From Methanothrix sp. (GTDB lineage: Archaea > Halobacteriota > Methanosarcinia > Methanotrichales > Methanotrichaceae): a stretch of 64,000 nucleotides of DNA. The position numbers and the translations under genes are program-made. Shown one piece after another: positions 51,197 through 62,064 of the stretch (position 1 is its first letter; every line of letters begins with the position of its first letter). The notes under the pieces are model-generated. The model ran no database searches. It had not been told where the DNA came from and was given only the letters and a program-made list of their open reading frames with translations. The stretch is from the NCBI GenBank assembly GCA_026394565.1, contig JAPKYA010000105.1:1-64000 (forward strand). The letters are read 5' to 3'.

Positions 51197-51250
51197 TTAC
51201 GGCATGCGACGTATTACGGCATATGACGAATATAAACTTTACGGCAGTCG
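51197..51250. promoter_or_regulatory. Three direct repeats of TTACGGCA(TRYGACG) with a TATA-like stretch
   Basis: TTACGGCATGCGACG (51197-51211), TTACGGCATATGACG (51214-51228) and TTACGGCAGTCG (51239-51250) repeat at 17- and 25-base spacing. AATATAAAC lies between the second and third; read on the minus strand it is a TATA box for the TPR operon about 135 bases away. The arrangement suggests an operator, with a repressor or activator site overlapping the promoter. Confidence 0.55.
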
Positions 51251-51346
51251 TAAAAAAATCAGATTCGATTGAAGATCATTCGGGACTACACAGCGAATGC
51301 ATAGGAGCGATAAGATCTAATATGACGAGGAGATAGTGATGTGCCA

Positions 51347-51420
51347 GGGCCCGTGGTCTAGCTGGTTATGACATCGCCCTTACACGGCGGGGATCACGCG
51401 TTCGAATCGCGTCGGGCCCA
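51347..51420 (+). tRNA. tRNA-Val (anticodon TAC)
   Basis: The 74-base cloverleaf has acceptor GGGCCCG/CGGGCCC with discriminator A, D arm with TAGCTGGTTA, anticodon stem TCGCC/GGCGG with loop CTTACAC (anticodon TAC) and T arm CGCGTTCGAATCGCG. CCA is not encoded. No intron is visible. Confidence 0.95.
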
Positions 51421-51471
51421 TAATTCTCAAAACAGATTAGGTTGTTTTCTTTGTGCGTCCTTTGTGAGAAT

Positions 51472-52716
51472 TCAGAGCAAAAATAGGGCAACGAGCCCCA
51501 CTACTACCGTTGGCAGGAAGATCACAGCCATCTTGTTGCCAAACTCCGTTGTCCCCAGCACATAGGCTATGCAGAGCTTGACCAGGGTATTGGTTACAGC
51601 GGCCAGGGTGATGGTGGTGACGGCCACGTGGGCAGCGACGGTCGACTTGCTCAAGGAGGCCATGGTCAGGGATATGGCATCGACATCAGCCAGGCCGGAG
51701 ACTACGCCGGCAGCATAAATTCCCGCATCGCCGAAGTAAACGCTGGCCAGCTTGGAGATGATGAGCACAAAGGCGAAGAAGGCACCGAACTTCAGTGCGG
51801 GTATGATGCGGAAGGGATCTTTCACATTCACCTCTTTTCCCAGAGGGGCATTCTTTCTGACCAGCAGATAAGCCAATACCGAGCCCACCAGAGTCATGAG
51901 AAGCAGATGGGGCAGAAGGGCAAAGAAGAGATCCCTGTTTACTACCAGTACGATGAAGAGGATTCTGGGGAACATGGTGCAGCTCGCGATGGCCGTGGCG
52001 AAGACGGCGGAGGGCAGTATCTCCCGACTCTCCCTCACCTCCGCCGCCATGGAAGAGGTGACAGCGGTGCTGGAAACCAGCCCCCCCAGGATGCCGGTAA
52101 GGCTTAAGCCCCTCTCCGTCCCCAGGATGCGGATGAGGATGTAGCCCGCGTAGCTGATGAGGCTCACCAGCACTACAAAGAGCCAAATCTGGCGAGGATT
52201 GAGTACACCCCAGGGGCCCAGGGGCGTCTCCGGCAAAAGCGGGTAGATGACCAGGGCGATTATGCCCATCTTCAGAGTATCGAGCAGATCCGTCTCGCTC
52301 AGGACTTCTACATAGTGGTGAGTGATGTTTCGCGTGGCCAGAACCCAGGTGGTAATGATGGAGAGGGCCACAGCCAAGAGCATGCTGTCGGGAAAGCCGG
52401 CCAGCATTCCCAGGGCGAAGGTGACGACGGCGGCAACTGCGGCTGTGAAATCGACTCTGCCCAGAGTGCTGATGGAAGAAGCATATCCCACGGCCACGAG
52501 GATGGTAAAGGTGGCCATGGATGCCATGGCAAAGCCGGGGCCGTAATGGACGGCCAAGGCGGAGCACAAAGACCCCAGCAGGGCGATCAAGACGAATGTG
52601 CGCAGGCCCGCCACGCCCCGCACCTTATCCTCAACCAGCCGGCGCTGGCGCTCCGTGCCGATAAGAGCGCCGATGAGCAGGGCGACGAGAAAAGGGTAGA
52701 TGTCGGCGAAGTCCAT
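51472..52716 (-). CDS. MgtC/SapB-family membrane protein with DUF4010
   Basis: The 414-residue protein is mostly hydrophobic, with about 12 helices. It begins FADIYPFLVALLIGALIGTE followed by RQRR, the MgtC/SapB start, and has GLRTFVLIALLGSL. The C-terminal half matches DUF4010 by its GIYAAGVVSGLADVDAISL segment. Family members are inner-membrane proteins of uncertain transport or regulatory role. It converges on the tRNA-Val gene. Confidence 0.85.
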   Translation of the reverse strand: MDFADIYPFLVALLIGALIGTERQRRLVEDKVRGVAGLRTFVLIALLGSLCSALAVHYGPGFAMASMATFTILVAVGYASSISTLGRVDFTAAVAAVVTFALGMLAGFPDSMLLAVALSIITTWVLATRNITHHYVEVLSETDLLDTLKMGIIALVIYPLLPETPLGPWGVLNPRQIWLFVVLVSLISYAGYILIRILGTERGLSLTGILGGLVSSTAVTSSMAAEVRESREILPSAVFATAIASCTMFPRILFIVLVVNRDLFFALLPHLLLMTLVGSVLAYLLVRKNAPLGKEVNVKDPFRIIPALKFGAFFAFVLIISKLASVYFGDAGIYAAGVVSGLADVDAISLTMASLSKSTVAAHVAVTTITLAAVTNTLVKLCIAYVLGTTEFGNKMAVIFLPTVVVGLVALFLL

Positions 52717-52756
52717 GGGGGTTTTTTTGCGAGCTAGCTAGTTAATAATTTTGGCT

Positions 52757-53299
52757 CTAGGAGATAATCATGGCCTGGATTATCTTTACCTCTGTGAGCG
52801 GCCGGTCATTGGCGTCGGTCTGAACCTTGGCTATGGCGTCTACCACATCCATGCCCTCGACCACTTTTCCGAAAGCGGGATGCTTGCTGTCCAGGAAGTT
52901 GTTGTCCACCAGATTGATGAAGAACTGGCTTCCGCCCGTGTTGGGCCCGGCATTGGCCATACTGATGGTTCCGCGATCGTTTCGGTTGTGATCGGTGAAC
53001 TCATCCGCAATGTTGTAGCCCGGTCCGCCCATGCCTGTGCCCTCCGGATCTCCGCCCTGAATCATGAAGCCGTCGATGACTCTGTGGAAGATTACACCGT
53101 CATAGAATCCCTTCTCGACGAGCTTTTGGAAGTTTCCGGTTGTGATGGGCATGTCGTTATAGAGCTGCAATGTGATGTCGCCCATGCTGGTCTTTAAAAG
53201 GACTTTGGTCGCGTTATCCTCCCCTGCCGCAGACGCAGAGCCTGCGGCCACGGCCAGCACCAGAATGCTGACGGCTAAATATGATCTTAATTGCATCAT
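52757..53299 (-). CDS. Exported cyclophilin-type peptidyl-prolyl isomerase
   Basis: From ATG 53299 the protein has a signal peptide (MMQLRSYLAVSILVLAVAAG ending SASA) and a cyclophilin domain with GVIFHRVIDGFMIQGGD (catalytic Arg), TISMANAGPNTGGSQFFINL and HPAFGKVVEGMDVV. It should speed folding of exported proteins outside the membrane. The 180-residue length is normal. A TTG 12 bases upstream is an alternative start. Confidence 0.93.
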   Translation of the reverse strand: MMQLRSYLAVSILVLAVAAGSASAAGEDNATKVLLKTSMGDITLQLYNDMPITTGNFQKLVEKGFYDGVIFHRVIDGFMIQGGDPEGTGMGGPGYNIADEFTDHNRNDRGTISMANAGPNTGGSQFFINLVDNNFLDSKHPAFGKVVEGMDVVDAIAKVQTDANDRPLTEVKIIQAMIIS

Positions 53300-53387
53300 C
53301 GAAATCTGCAAGTCCTATGAAGAATTAAGCCTTTCCGGGCATAATCTGACTTTATGGAGTTCATGCGGGACGAAATCGAGCCCCATC

Positions 53388-53642
53388 CTACGTCTTCATA
53401 GCCCGGCTCTCGTCGATCACTATGTAGTCCTTGATGGCCACCACTGAAGCAAAGGGTATGAGCACAAACCTTCCGTCTTCCCTGTACTTCATGCGGTTCA
53501 GTTCCTTGTCCGGCTTGACCTTCAGATCCACCAGCTTTCCGGTCTGCACCTCCAAGATCACATCCTCCAGCTCGCCCAACACCATGCCGTCGATGTTTAC
53601 GATCTCTTTTCCAGCAATGCTTCCCGAGAACACCTTTCCCAT
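53388..53642 (-). CDS. PRC-barrel domain protein
   Basis: The 84-residue protein is a single PRC-barrel: AGKEIVNIDGMVLGELEDVI followed by LVDLKVKPD and a C-terminal VLIPFASVVAIKDYIVID. Such small archaeal PRC proteins are linked to RNA or division functions in the literature, but no specific role is seen here. It lies 35 bases after cdc48 on the same strand. Confidence 0.88.
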   Translation of the reverse strand: MGKVFSGSIAGKEIVNIDGMVLGELEDVILEVQTGKLVDLKVKPDKELNRMKYREDGRFVLIPFASVVAIKDYIVIDESRAMKT

Positions 53643-53677
53643 TCCCCAACACCTTTCCCATTCATTTGATCAATGCA

Positions 53678-55894
<2,217 letters not shown>

Positions 55895-56002
55895 TTACCT
55901 TTATTTTAACCCAAGCGATATAAGTTTATCCGACGCCGAAGCTAATTTTATGGGTGTATTTGATAGTAATATCTAAATAAGGCCGCAAGAGATGGAAGCT
56001 CT

Positions 56003-57724
56003 ATGGTTATAGGCCCCTTGGAAGAACTGATCGCAGCCGCGCGCGGTGAAATCGAGGTCGATCTCCTCCTGACCGGGGGGAGCGTGGCCAATCTCCTTTC
56101 GGGCGAGGTGCACCGGGCGGATGTAGCCATTCATAAAGGCCGGATAGCAGGCTACGACTGCTCCGGCGCCCGGCAGACCCTGGAGCTGGACGGCAAAATC
56201 ATCGCGCCGGGATTTATCGACAGCCATGTGCACATCGAAAGCAGCATGGTCACAGTTCCCGAGTACGCGCGCGCAGTCGTGCCCAGGGGCACCACAACGG
56301 TTGTCACCGACCCGCACGAGATCGCCAATGTGTGGGGTGAGGCGGGCATTCGCTACATGCTGGAGTCCTCAAGATATGTTCCCTTGAATGTCTTTGTCAT
56401 GCTTCCCACTTGCGTTCCCGCCACCAATCTGGAGACCGCGGGAGCGGCAATGGACGCAGAGGCGCTGGCCGGGCTGATGCAGGAAGAGGGGGTCCTGGGC
56501 CTGGCCGAGGTCATGAACTATCCGGGGGTCATCTTCCGCGATCCGGAAGTGATGAAGAAGCTTGCTCTGGCAAAAGGAAAGCGCATAGACGGGCACGCCC
56601 CGGGCCTCACGGGCCGCGACCTCTCCGCCTACATCTCTGCAGGTATCCACTCCGATCACGAGTGCACCACAATTGATGAAGCCAGGGAGAAGCTTCGCTC
56701 CGGCATGTATATCATGCTGCGGGAGGGCAGCGCTGCGAAAAATTTGCTCGATCTGCTGCCGCTGGTGACGGCCAAGAACGCTCGCCAATTCCTTTTTGTC
56801 TCGGACGACCGGCATCCTGCAGATATCCTCCGGGAAGGGCATATCGACTTCATGGTAAGGGCGGCCATAAAGCAGGGCCTTGATCCCATAATCGCCCTGC
56901 AGATCGCCAGCCTCAACGCCGCCCAGTGCTTCGGCCTCTCCGATCTGGGGGCCATCGCTCCCGGCTATAGAGCGGACATCGCCGTTTTGGATGAGCTGGA
57001 GCAACCCCATGCGGTTTTGGTCATCAAAGATGGAAAAGTGGTGGCGAAGGACGGCGAACTCACCGTCCCGCTAAAGGCTCCGGTCATGGCCGGACATAAA
57101 GCTATGCAGATCGGCCCCCTCGGCCTGCGGTCGTTTAAGATCATGGCCGAGAAGGGCCCGGCCCGGGTAATTGGTGTTGTTCCTAACCAGATCATCACAA
57201 AGACTCTGCAGCTTTCGCCCAAAATTCAAGACGGAAAGGTCGTCTCCGATGTAGACAGGGACATCCTGAAAATAGCAGTGGTGGAGAGGCACAAAGCCAC
57301 GGGCAACGTGGGCCTGGGACTGGTGCAGGGCTTTGGCCTGCGCAGCGGCGCTTTGGCCACCTCTGTGGCCCATGACTCGCACAACATCGCCGTCGTCGGC
57401 GTAGCGGACGCGGAGATGCTGGCCGCTGTTTTGGCTGTCAAGCAAATGGGCGGCGGGCTGGTGGCAGTGGCAGAGGGAAAGGTGCTGGCTAGCCTGCCTC
57501 TGCCCGTGGCGGGGCTGCTCTCGGAGAAGTGCATGCGAGATGTGGCGAAGGGTATTGCGGAGTGCATTGATGCGGCTGCCGAGCTGGGATGCAAGCTGGC
57601 GGCCCCATTCATGACGCTCTCGTTTCTCTGTCTGCCGGTGATCCCGGAGCTGAAGCTGACGGATAGGGGGCTGGTGGATGTGAGGGAGTTTCGGTTGGTG
57701 GGGATGTTTGGGGATAAATCATGA
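56003..57724 (+). CDS. ade: Adenine deaminase
   Basis: The 573-residue amidohydrolase has APGFIDSHVHIESSMVTVPE (metal-binding His pair), VTDPHEIANVWG, RIDGHAPGLTG and SDDRHPADI with the catalytic Asp, then the C-terminal domain typical of Ade (HDSHNIAVVGVADAEM). It deaminates adenine to hypoxanthine in purine salvage, with manganese or iron. It is divergent from cdc48 and stands alone. Confidence 0.95.
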   Translation: MVIGPLEELIAAARGEIEVDLLLTGGSVANLLSGEVHRADVAIHKGRIAGYDCSGARQTLELDGKIIAPGFIDSHVHIESSMVTVPEYARAVVPRGTTTVVTDPHEIANVWGEAGIRYMLESSRYVPLNVFVMLPTCVPATNLETAGAAMDAEALAGLMQEEGVLGLAEVMNYPGVIFRDPEVMKKLALAKGKRIDGHAPGLTGRDLSAYISAGIHSDHECTTIDEAREKLRSGMYIMLREGSAAKNLLDLLPLVTAKNARQFLFVSDDRHPADILREGHIDFMVRAAIKQGLDPIIALQIASLNAAQCFGLSDLGAIAPGYRADIAVLDELEQPHAVLVIKDGKVVAKDGELTVPLKAPVMAGHKAMQIGPLGLRSFKIMAEKGPARVIGVVPNQIITKTLQLSPKIQDGKVVSDVDRDILKIAVVERHKATGNVGLGLVQGFGLRSGALATSVAHDSHNIAVVGVADAEMLAAVLAVKQMGGGLVAVAEGKVLASLPLPVAGLLSEKCMRDVAKGIAECIDAAAELGCKLAAPFMTLSFLCLPVIPELKLTDRGLVDVREFRLVGMFGDKS

Positions 57725-57924
57725 AAGGAGCCTTTCGACCAGGAATCTGGATCTGTCTGCGTCAGGTGGCTTCTCATGCAGCGGATTTTCGGCCTTCATT
57801 TCATATTCATTAGGCAGTACCTAGATCTTCCGGTTTTCTCTGAGTGAGGCTCAGATGGTTTTTCTTGCAGGCAGACTGGCCTGTTGTGAGCGACAATCCT
57901 TCGGATTACTATATTTCCTGATGC

Positions 57925-58278
57925 TCAATAGCCACCATTCAGCCACAGGGAGTCAGAAGCTAGCAGTTTTTGGTCATTGAGTACACCAGCATGCACTGCA
58001 GTAAATCTATCTGGATATTCTTGGATTACTTTGACCATCGCGTCCATTACCCATTCTGCCTTAGAAACAAGCATGTCAGGATCTCTGCTATCATATTCGC
58101 TTAGAAAATAGTTCGCCACGAGTGTGTCATTTTTGATTAAAATAACTGTTCCCTTAATACTGCTATCCCCAGCCACGACACCCTTCGCAAACTGTAATAT
58201 TTCGTTATCTGATACAGCTGATGCAATCCCAAAGAGCGTCACCAGCATCAAACACAACACAACGATTGTTTTATTCAT
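57925..58278 (-). CDS. Hypothetical exported protein, 117 aa
   Basis: A clear signal peptide (IVVLCLMLVTLFGIASA) is followed by a small soluble domain with VILIKNDTLVANYFLSEYDS and VMDAMVKVIQEYPDRF. No family is recognised. The 200 bases upstream of its end, back to ade, contain nothing convincing. The gene begins the AT-richer accessory region. Confidence 0.65.
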   Translation of the reverse strand: MNKTIVVLCLMLVTLFGIASAVSDNEILQFAKGVVAGDSSIKGTVILIKNDTLVANYFLSEYDSRDPDMLVSKAEWVMDAMVKVIQEYPDRFTAVHAGVLNDQKLLASDSLWLNGGY

Positions 58279-58369
58279 GACCGATTCTTGGGTATGCTCA
58301 GCAAAAGCTTTTTCGTTAGATAAAAGAACCTCCCCTAATCTTTATTTATGATATGCCAAATTAAACCCT

Positions 58370-59179
58370 ATGAAAACAATGGGATATATAATGCGAAAAT
58401 TTGATCCAAAAACTCTTCCAAAGGATTCATCGAAGGCGGTTCCAGGAACATTTTATCATGGGGTATTCTTAGACGGGGAATTTGGCTTTTATGCAGCACT
58501 TAATCTTCTGGAATCAGGAATGTTGCAGACACCAAATTACCTTGCATATTGGGACTCCAACTTTGCATCTAAACATCGTAGCGCCAGCGCTGAAGATATT
58601 AAAGATCTTAGGTATAAGGGACAAAATTCGGGAGGATTGACGCCAACTGCAATGAATTGCATCAATGCCGCCAGTGGAATTAGGCAAGGTTTACACATAA
58701 AAATGGGGTCTGCAAGAATTACTGATGTTCAAGAAAAGAAAATAATCGATAAAAGTAGAATTGAAATAAAATTTGAGATGGAAAGAAGAAAATATGCCAA
58801 AAACGCTGTTAGTAGATTGGAGTGTCTATATGTTGCAGATAATCAATCGGTTATCAAGGAAATGTTTAGGCATCATCCCGACTTGCTTATATTAAAGGTA
58901 AAAATCGCTGAGGCTTTGAACTATACGCGAGCAGATAGTAGATGGTATGATGAGTATGATGAATTACGAAGTAGAAAATGCATAAAGAAGTATTGGAATG
59001 GCCAAAAATATGATGAAAATATTTCAACGTGGGAATATTTAGTTGATGGCTTAATAATAATTGATGATCCTAAAGGCCTAAATTGTGTAAATTCGCTTAA
59101 AGAAGAATTAGAGGAAGAATTTAATTATAGGATTAGCTCATCGCAAAGAAAATCGTTATTCATGGCATATGTTCTTTGA
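58370..59179 (+). CDS. DUF2441-like hypothetical protein
   Basis: The 269-residue protein has VPGTFYHGVFLDGEFGFYAA near the start and a C-terminal WYDEYDELRSRKCIKKYWNG and WEYLVDGLIIIDD, which resembles DUF2441 or ADP-ribosyltransferase-like domains by pattern. No catalytic triad can be confirmed. The gene is much more AT-rich than its surroundings, a sign of recent transfer. It lies at the edge of the toxin-antitoxin and repeat island. Confidence 0.55.
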   Translation: MKTMGYIMRKFDPKTLPKDSSKAVPGTFYHGVFLDGEFGFYAALNLLESGMLQTPNYLAYWDSNFASKHRSASAEDIKDLRYKGQNSGGLTPTAMNCINAASGIRQGLHIKMGSARITDVQEKKIIDKSRIEIKFEMERRKYAKNAVSRLECLYVADNQSVIKEMFRHHPDLLILKVKIAEALNYTRADSRWYDEYDELRSRKCIKKYWNGQKYDENISTWEYLVDGLIIIDDPKGLNCVNSLKEELEEEFNYRISSSQRKSLFMAYVL

Positions 59180-59192
59180 GTTTTGGAGTAAA

Positions 59193-59297
59193 ATGGAAGA
59201 ATTATCAGATATCTTGAAAACATCTACAAAAATTATTTTGAGACTATATGGACATTCAACGGGCTTCCGGATTAATTTGGAACTCCTAAATAATTGA
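59193..59297 (+). CDS. Small ORF (34 aa) behind the DUF2441-like gene
   Basis: ATG 59193 lies six bases after a GGAG site and 13 bases after the previous stop. The peptide MEELSDILKTSTKIILRLYG and on is amphipathic. It may be a partner of the preceding gene or a remnant. No family is recognised. Confidence 0.35.
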   Translation: MEELSDILKTSTKIILRLYGHSTGFRINLELLNN

Positions 59298-59371
59298 ATA
59301 ACTATAAAATATTATTAAATTAAATAATTCAGTTCACGAATCTCGAGGCATCTACCCACCTCCGCCCGTTA

Positions 59372-59765
59372 GGATTCCTGTAGGCCATCCGTGCCGCCAA
59401 GCTGCATCCCTGCCGCCCCTGGAGTTCCAGGTCAGCAGGCATGCCCGGCCAACGAGCGGCCACCCGCGCGCGATCCCGCTCGACCGCAACGAGAGCCGCC
59501 AAACGGGCCTCCGGCCCCCTGGCGTGCGGGCGTCCCTGTCATCCTGCTCGATCGGATTCCTGCCGGCCAACCGTGCCGCCAAGCTGCATCTCTCCAGCCC
59601 CTGAAGCTCCTGGCCAAAGGGCATGCCGGCCACGAGCAGCCGCCTTGATCCCGCTCGACCGCAACGACGCCGCCAAGCGGGCCTCCGGCCCCCGGCGTGC
59701 AGGCGTCCCTGCTATCCCGCTTGATCGGATTCCTGCCAGCCATCCCTGCCGCCCTCTAAGCAGGT
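59372..59765 (+). repeat. GC-rich repeat block A (two units plus a partial)
   Basis: Units start GGATTCCTG at 59372, 59554 and 59727, a period of about 173-182 bases. Each contains CCGCCAAGCTGCAT, a GCATGCC-GGCC segment, GATCCCGCTCGACCGCAACG and the core CGGGCCTCCGGCCC followed by CTGGCGTGCGGGCGTCC. GGGCC and GGCCC form a strong hairpin. Long frames on both strands here come from base composition and are not genes. Confidence 0.85.
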
Positions 59766-59798
59766 CGTGAATCCCGGCCCGATCCACGGCCTTCTCGT

Positions 59799-59832
59799 AA
59801 TCCTTATAGCTCTGCAGCGAGAAGCACCTATC
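59799..59832 (+). promoter_or_regulatory. Leader of antitoxin 1, duplicated at 61298
   Basis: AATCCTTATAGCTCTGCAGC then GAG precedes ATG 59833 by a few bases. Nearly the same sequence (one change in the first 23 bases) precedes ATG 61332. CCTTATAGC may serve as TATA-like element, though the distance to the ATG is short. Confidence 0.5.
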
Positions 59833-59988
59833 ATGGCTGGTGCGAAAGAAAGAGCCGCTATTCAGGAATCCATAATTGAAGAAATAGAATTAGACGCTTC
59901 TGAGATAAAGGAGTTCGATCAATTAGCGGAAGAGACTCGCAAGCGTGGCATATCCTGGGAAGACCTTAAAGCAGAACTTGGTCTATGA
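59833..59988 (+). CDS. Antitoxin-like protein of RelE module (51 aa)
   Basis: From ATG 59833 the product starts MAGAKERAAIQESIIEEIEL and ends RGISWEDLKAELGL. It is acidic and helical, like RelB-type antitoxins. The stop overlaps the toxin start by four bases (ATGA), so the pair is coupled. The start is set by similarity of the upstream leader to the one before the antitoxin at 61332. Confidence 0.8.
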   Translation: MAGAKERAAIQESIIEEIELDASEIKEFDQLAEETRKRGISWEDLKAELGL

Positions 59989-60275
59989 GCTTTCATGTTC
60001 GCTTAAACAAAGATATCAGGTCTATTCTATTATCGCTTCCTCGCGCACATCAAGAAAAAGTCGGGAGACTAATCGATCGCCTAAGCGAGAATCCTTATCC
60101 GTCAAGAATCAAATTCATTGATATTTCATCGACCAATTTTGATATTAGAAAGTGCAAAGGGCATCAAACCAGATTCAGGGTAAGACTTGGCGAATACAGG
60201 CTTATTTATGATATAGATGAGGCAAGTCAAATGATCCTTATTCTAAAACTTGATACCATGGGCGATATCTATTAG
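59985..60275 (+). CDS. RelE/ParE-family toxin
   Basis: The 96-residue product reads FHVRLNKDIRSILLSLPRAH, then GHQTRFRVRLGEYRLIYDID, the conserved strand pair of RelE toxins, and ends LKLDTMGDIY. It should cut mRNA or interfere with translation when the antitoxin is lost. It directly follows its antitoxin. Confidence 0.85.
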   Translation: MSFHVRLNKDIRSILLSLPRAHQEKVGRLIDRLSENPYPSRIKFIDISSTNFDIRKCKGHQTRFRVRLGEYRLIYDIDEASQMILILKLDTMGDIY

Positions 60276-60363
60276 ATCCTCAATTGCGGTAAACACGCAC
60301 GATAAGCCTCTTTCAGCTTCTTCAAATCTATGTGGTCATAGATATCGATGGCATCCTTCCTGC
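60272..60363 (-). pseudogene. C-terminal gene fragment on the minus strand
   Basis: The minus strand encodes SRKDAIDIYDHIDLKKLKEA followed by YRACLPQLRI and a stop overlapping the toxin stop. Upstream the frame runs into repeat sequence, so only a tail is left. KDAIDIY followed by LKEAYRAC could be the end of a nucleotidyltransferase-type protein, but this is a guess. Confidence 0.35.
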
Positions 60364-60382
60364 TCCCCCAAAGCAGCAAGCA

Positions 60383-60905
60383 AGTGAATCGCACGACCGC
60401 AACGATGCCGCCAAACGGGCCTCCGGTCCCCTGGCGTGCGGGCGTCCCGGCCCTTCTGCTCGATCGGACTCTCGCCGACTGCACCGCCAAGCTGCATCCC
60501 TGCCGCTCCTGCAGCTCCAGGCCAGCGGACATGCCGGCCACGAGAGGCCACAGGCAATCCCGCTCGACCGCAAGCGCAGCCGCCCAAGCGGGCCTCTAGC
60601 CCCCCTGGCGTGCGGGCGTCCCTGCCATCTCTGCTCGATCGGATTCCAGCTCAGCTATCCGTGCCGCCCAAGTGGCATCCCTACCGTCCCCCAAGCTACA
60701 GGCCCGCGGGCATGCCCGGCCACCGAGCAGCCGCCCGCGCACCCGCTCGATCGCAACGATGCCGCCAGCCGGGCCTCCGGCCCCCCCTGGCGTGTGGGCG
60801 TCCCCTGTCATCTCTGCTCGATCGGAACCGTCCCGCCAACCAGCACTGCCAAGCTGTATCCCTGCCGCCCCTGCAGCTTCAGGCCAGCGAGCATGCCGGC
60901 CGGAG
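60383..60905 (+). repeat. GC-rich repeat block B (three cores)
   Basis: Three cores of the repeat seen at 59372 occur near 60412-60450, 60588-60626 and 60766-60806. They are more diverged from each other than those in block A. The spacing is again about 175-180 bases. Confidence 0.85.
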
Positions 60906-61003
60906 CTGATGACGATCACATTAAATCAAAATACGATAGGCAGAAAAATATGAATTTGTCGAAGACCGATAGCATAATAATTCGTGGTCGTGTGTATAGG
61001 AAA

Positions 61004-61067
61004 GGGCAAAAGCCGTTTTGATGGGAGGGAACCCAGAACGACTAATTTCTTGGTCGTGGCTTTGCCC
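61004..61067 (+). ncRNA. Predicted three-way-junction RNA structure
   Basis: GGGCAAAAGCC (61004-61014) pairs with GGCTTTGCCC (61058-61067) with one bulge. Inside are two hairpins, TGGG/CCCA (61022-61025 and 61032-61035) and ACGACTA/TGGTCGT (61038-61044 and 61051-61057, one G-T pair). No coding frame explains this. Expression is not shown by the sequence. Confidence 0.4.
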
Positions 61068-61139
61068 ATTTTGAATAAACGAATTTCGGCTAATATAAGG
61101 ATGTGGTACAGATAATGGGAGAGCTACCCATGTATCCCG

Positions 61140-61250
61140 ACCGACCGCAACGATGCCGCCAATCGGGCCTCCGGCCCCCTGGCGTGCGGGCGTCCCGCCA
61201 CATCTGCTCGATCTGATTCCTCCGCACCGCCAAGCTGCATCCTTGCATCC
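61140..61250 (+). repeat. GC-rich repeat block C (one core)
   Basis: GACCGACCGCAACGATGCCG, then the core CGGGCCTCCGGCCCCCTGGC near 61164-61197, then ACCGCCAAGCTGCATCC match one unit of the family, shortened. It lies directly before the duplicated antitoxin leader. Confidence 0.85.
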
Positions 61251-61297
61251 CTCTAATCAGGGCCATGAATCCCTGCAAAGCATCATGGCCTTTTCGC

Positions 61298-61331
61298 AAT
61301 CCTTATAGCTTTGCAGCGAGGATTATCTATC
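61298..61331 (+). promoter_or_regulatory. Leader of antitoxin 2, copy of the one at 59799
   Basis: AATCCTTATAGCTTTGCAGC then GAGGATTATCTATC precedes ATG 61332. It matches the leader at 59799-59832 and indicates that repeat block, leader and antitoxin-toxin module were duplicated together, followed by replacement of the coding part. Confidence 0.5.
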
Positions 61332-61490
61332 ATGTCTGGAGTTGAAGAAAAGGTAATCATCCAGGATGCCAACGAAACCGCTTTGGAGGAGTTCGAAGCT
61401 TGTCTGGCGCGAGCCATTAAGCAGTATAAAACCGGCCAGGTTGAGACCTTCGAAGATAAAGATGAATTCCTCAGAACCCTTGTCGAGTAA
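61332..61490 (+). CDS. Antitoxin-like protein (52 aa), orphan
   Basis: The acidic, helical product begins MSGVEEKVIIQDANETALEE and ends FEDKDEFLRTLVE. It is preceded by the duplicated leader and followed after nine bases by a broken toxin frame. It differs in sequence from the antitoxin at 59833. It is probably an antitoxin left without an active toxin. Confidence 0.6.
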   Translation: MSGVEEKVIIQDANETALEEFEACLARAIKQYKTGQVETFEDKDEFLRTLVE

Positions 61491-61499
61491 CGTTATCCC

Positions 61500-61662
61500 A
61501 TGAAATATAAGTTTCACCGGACACCAGAGTTCAGAGAGAACTTCAAAAAGCTTACCAGGAAAAACAAATATAATTACATTTTTGTGTGTAGATCATCATA
61601 ATTTTGTCTATGAAAAATCTGCTGAGATCTTAAAAAGGTGGGAAATAGAGATCGAGGATTAG
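61500..61662 (+). pseudogene. Broken toxin gene
   Basis: ATG 61500 starts MKYKFHRTPEFRENFKKLTR, a RelE-like N-terminus, but the frame ends after 33 codons. A second frame then reads DHHNFVYEKSAEILKRWEIE and on to a stop at 61662. The length is too short for a complete toxin, so both a deletion and a frameshift are likely. Confidence 0.55.
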
Positions 61663-61666
61663 ATTC

Positions 61667-61935
61667 TCAAGTCCTGCCGACCCTGCAGCTCCCGGCCAGC
61701 GGAAATCCCGGCCACGAGCGCCCTACCCGCGCGCTCGCCCGACTGCAAGCGGGACCGCGCGGGCCCTCCGGCCCCCCCAGGCGTGCGGGCGCATGTGGCC
61801 ACCTCTGCTCGACCGGATTCCTGCAGGTCATCCGCGCCGCCAGGCTGCATTCCTACCGCCCCCCCCCGAGTTCCAGACCAGCGAGCATGCCAGCCACGAG
61901 AGGCTGTAGGCAATCCCACACGACTGCACCGCATG
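61667..61935 (+). repeat. GC-rich repeat block D (one diverged core)
   Basis: A diverged unit with core CGGGCCCTCCGGCCCCCCCA near 61760-61780, followed by GGATTCCTGCAGGTCATCCG and a partial second unit. The copy shows more changes than blocks A-C. Confidence 0.75.
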
Positions 61936-62064
61936 TGATGAAAACCCCCATTGACAGACTTTTGAATGCACCATATCAAACTATAATGAAGTGAGAAAAA
62001 GGCAGCAGTTCTGGAATGAGGGCCGACATCCTATTGAATGATAACTTGCATGGAGTTTTTGGCC

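Noticed and set aside
59340..61000. Arg/Pro-rich frames in the GC-rich repeat blocks
   Set aside because: They repeat with the DNA unit on both strands, lack ribosome sites and arise from base composition.
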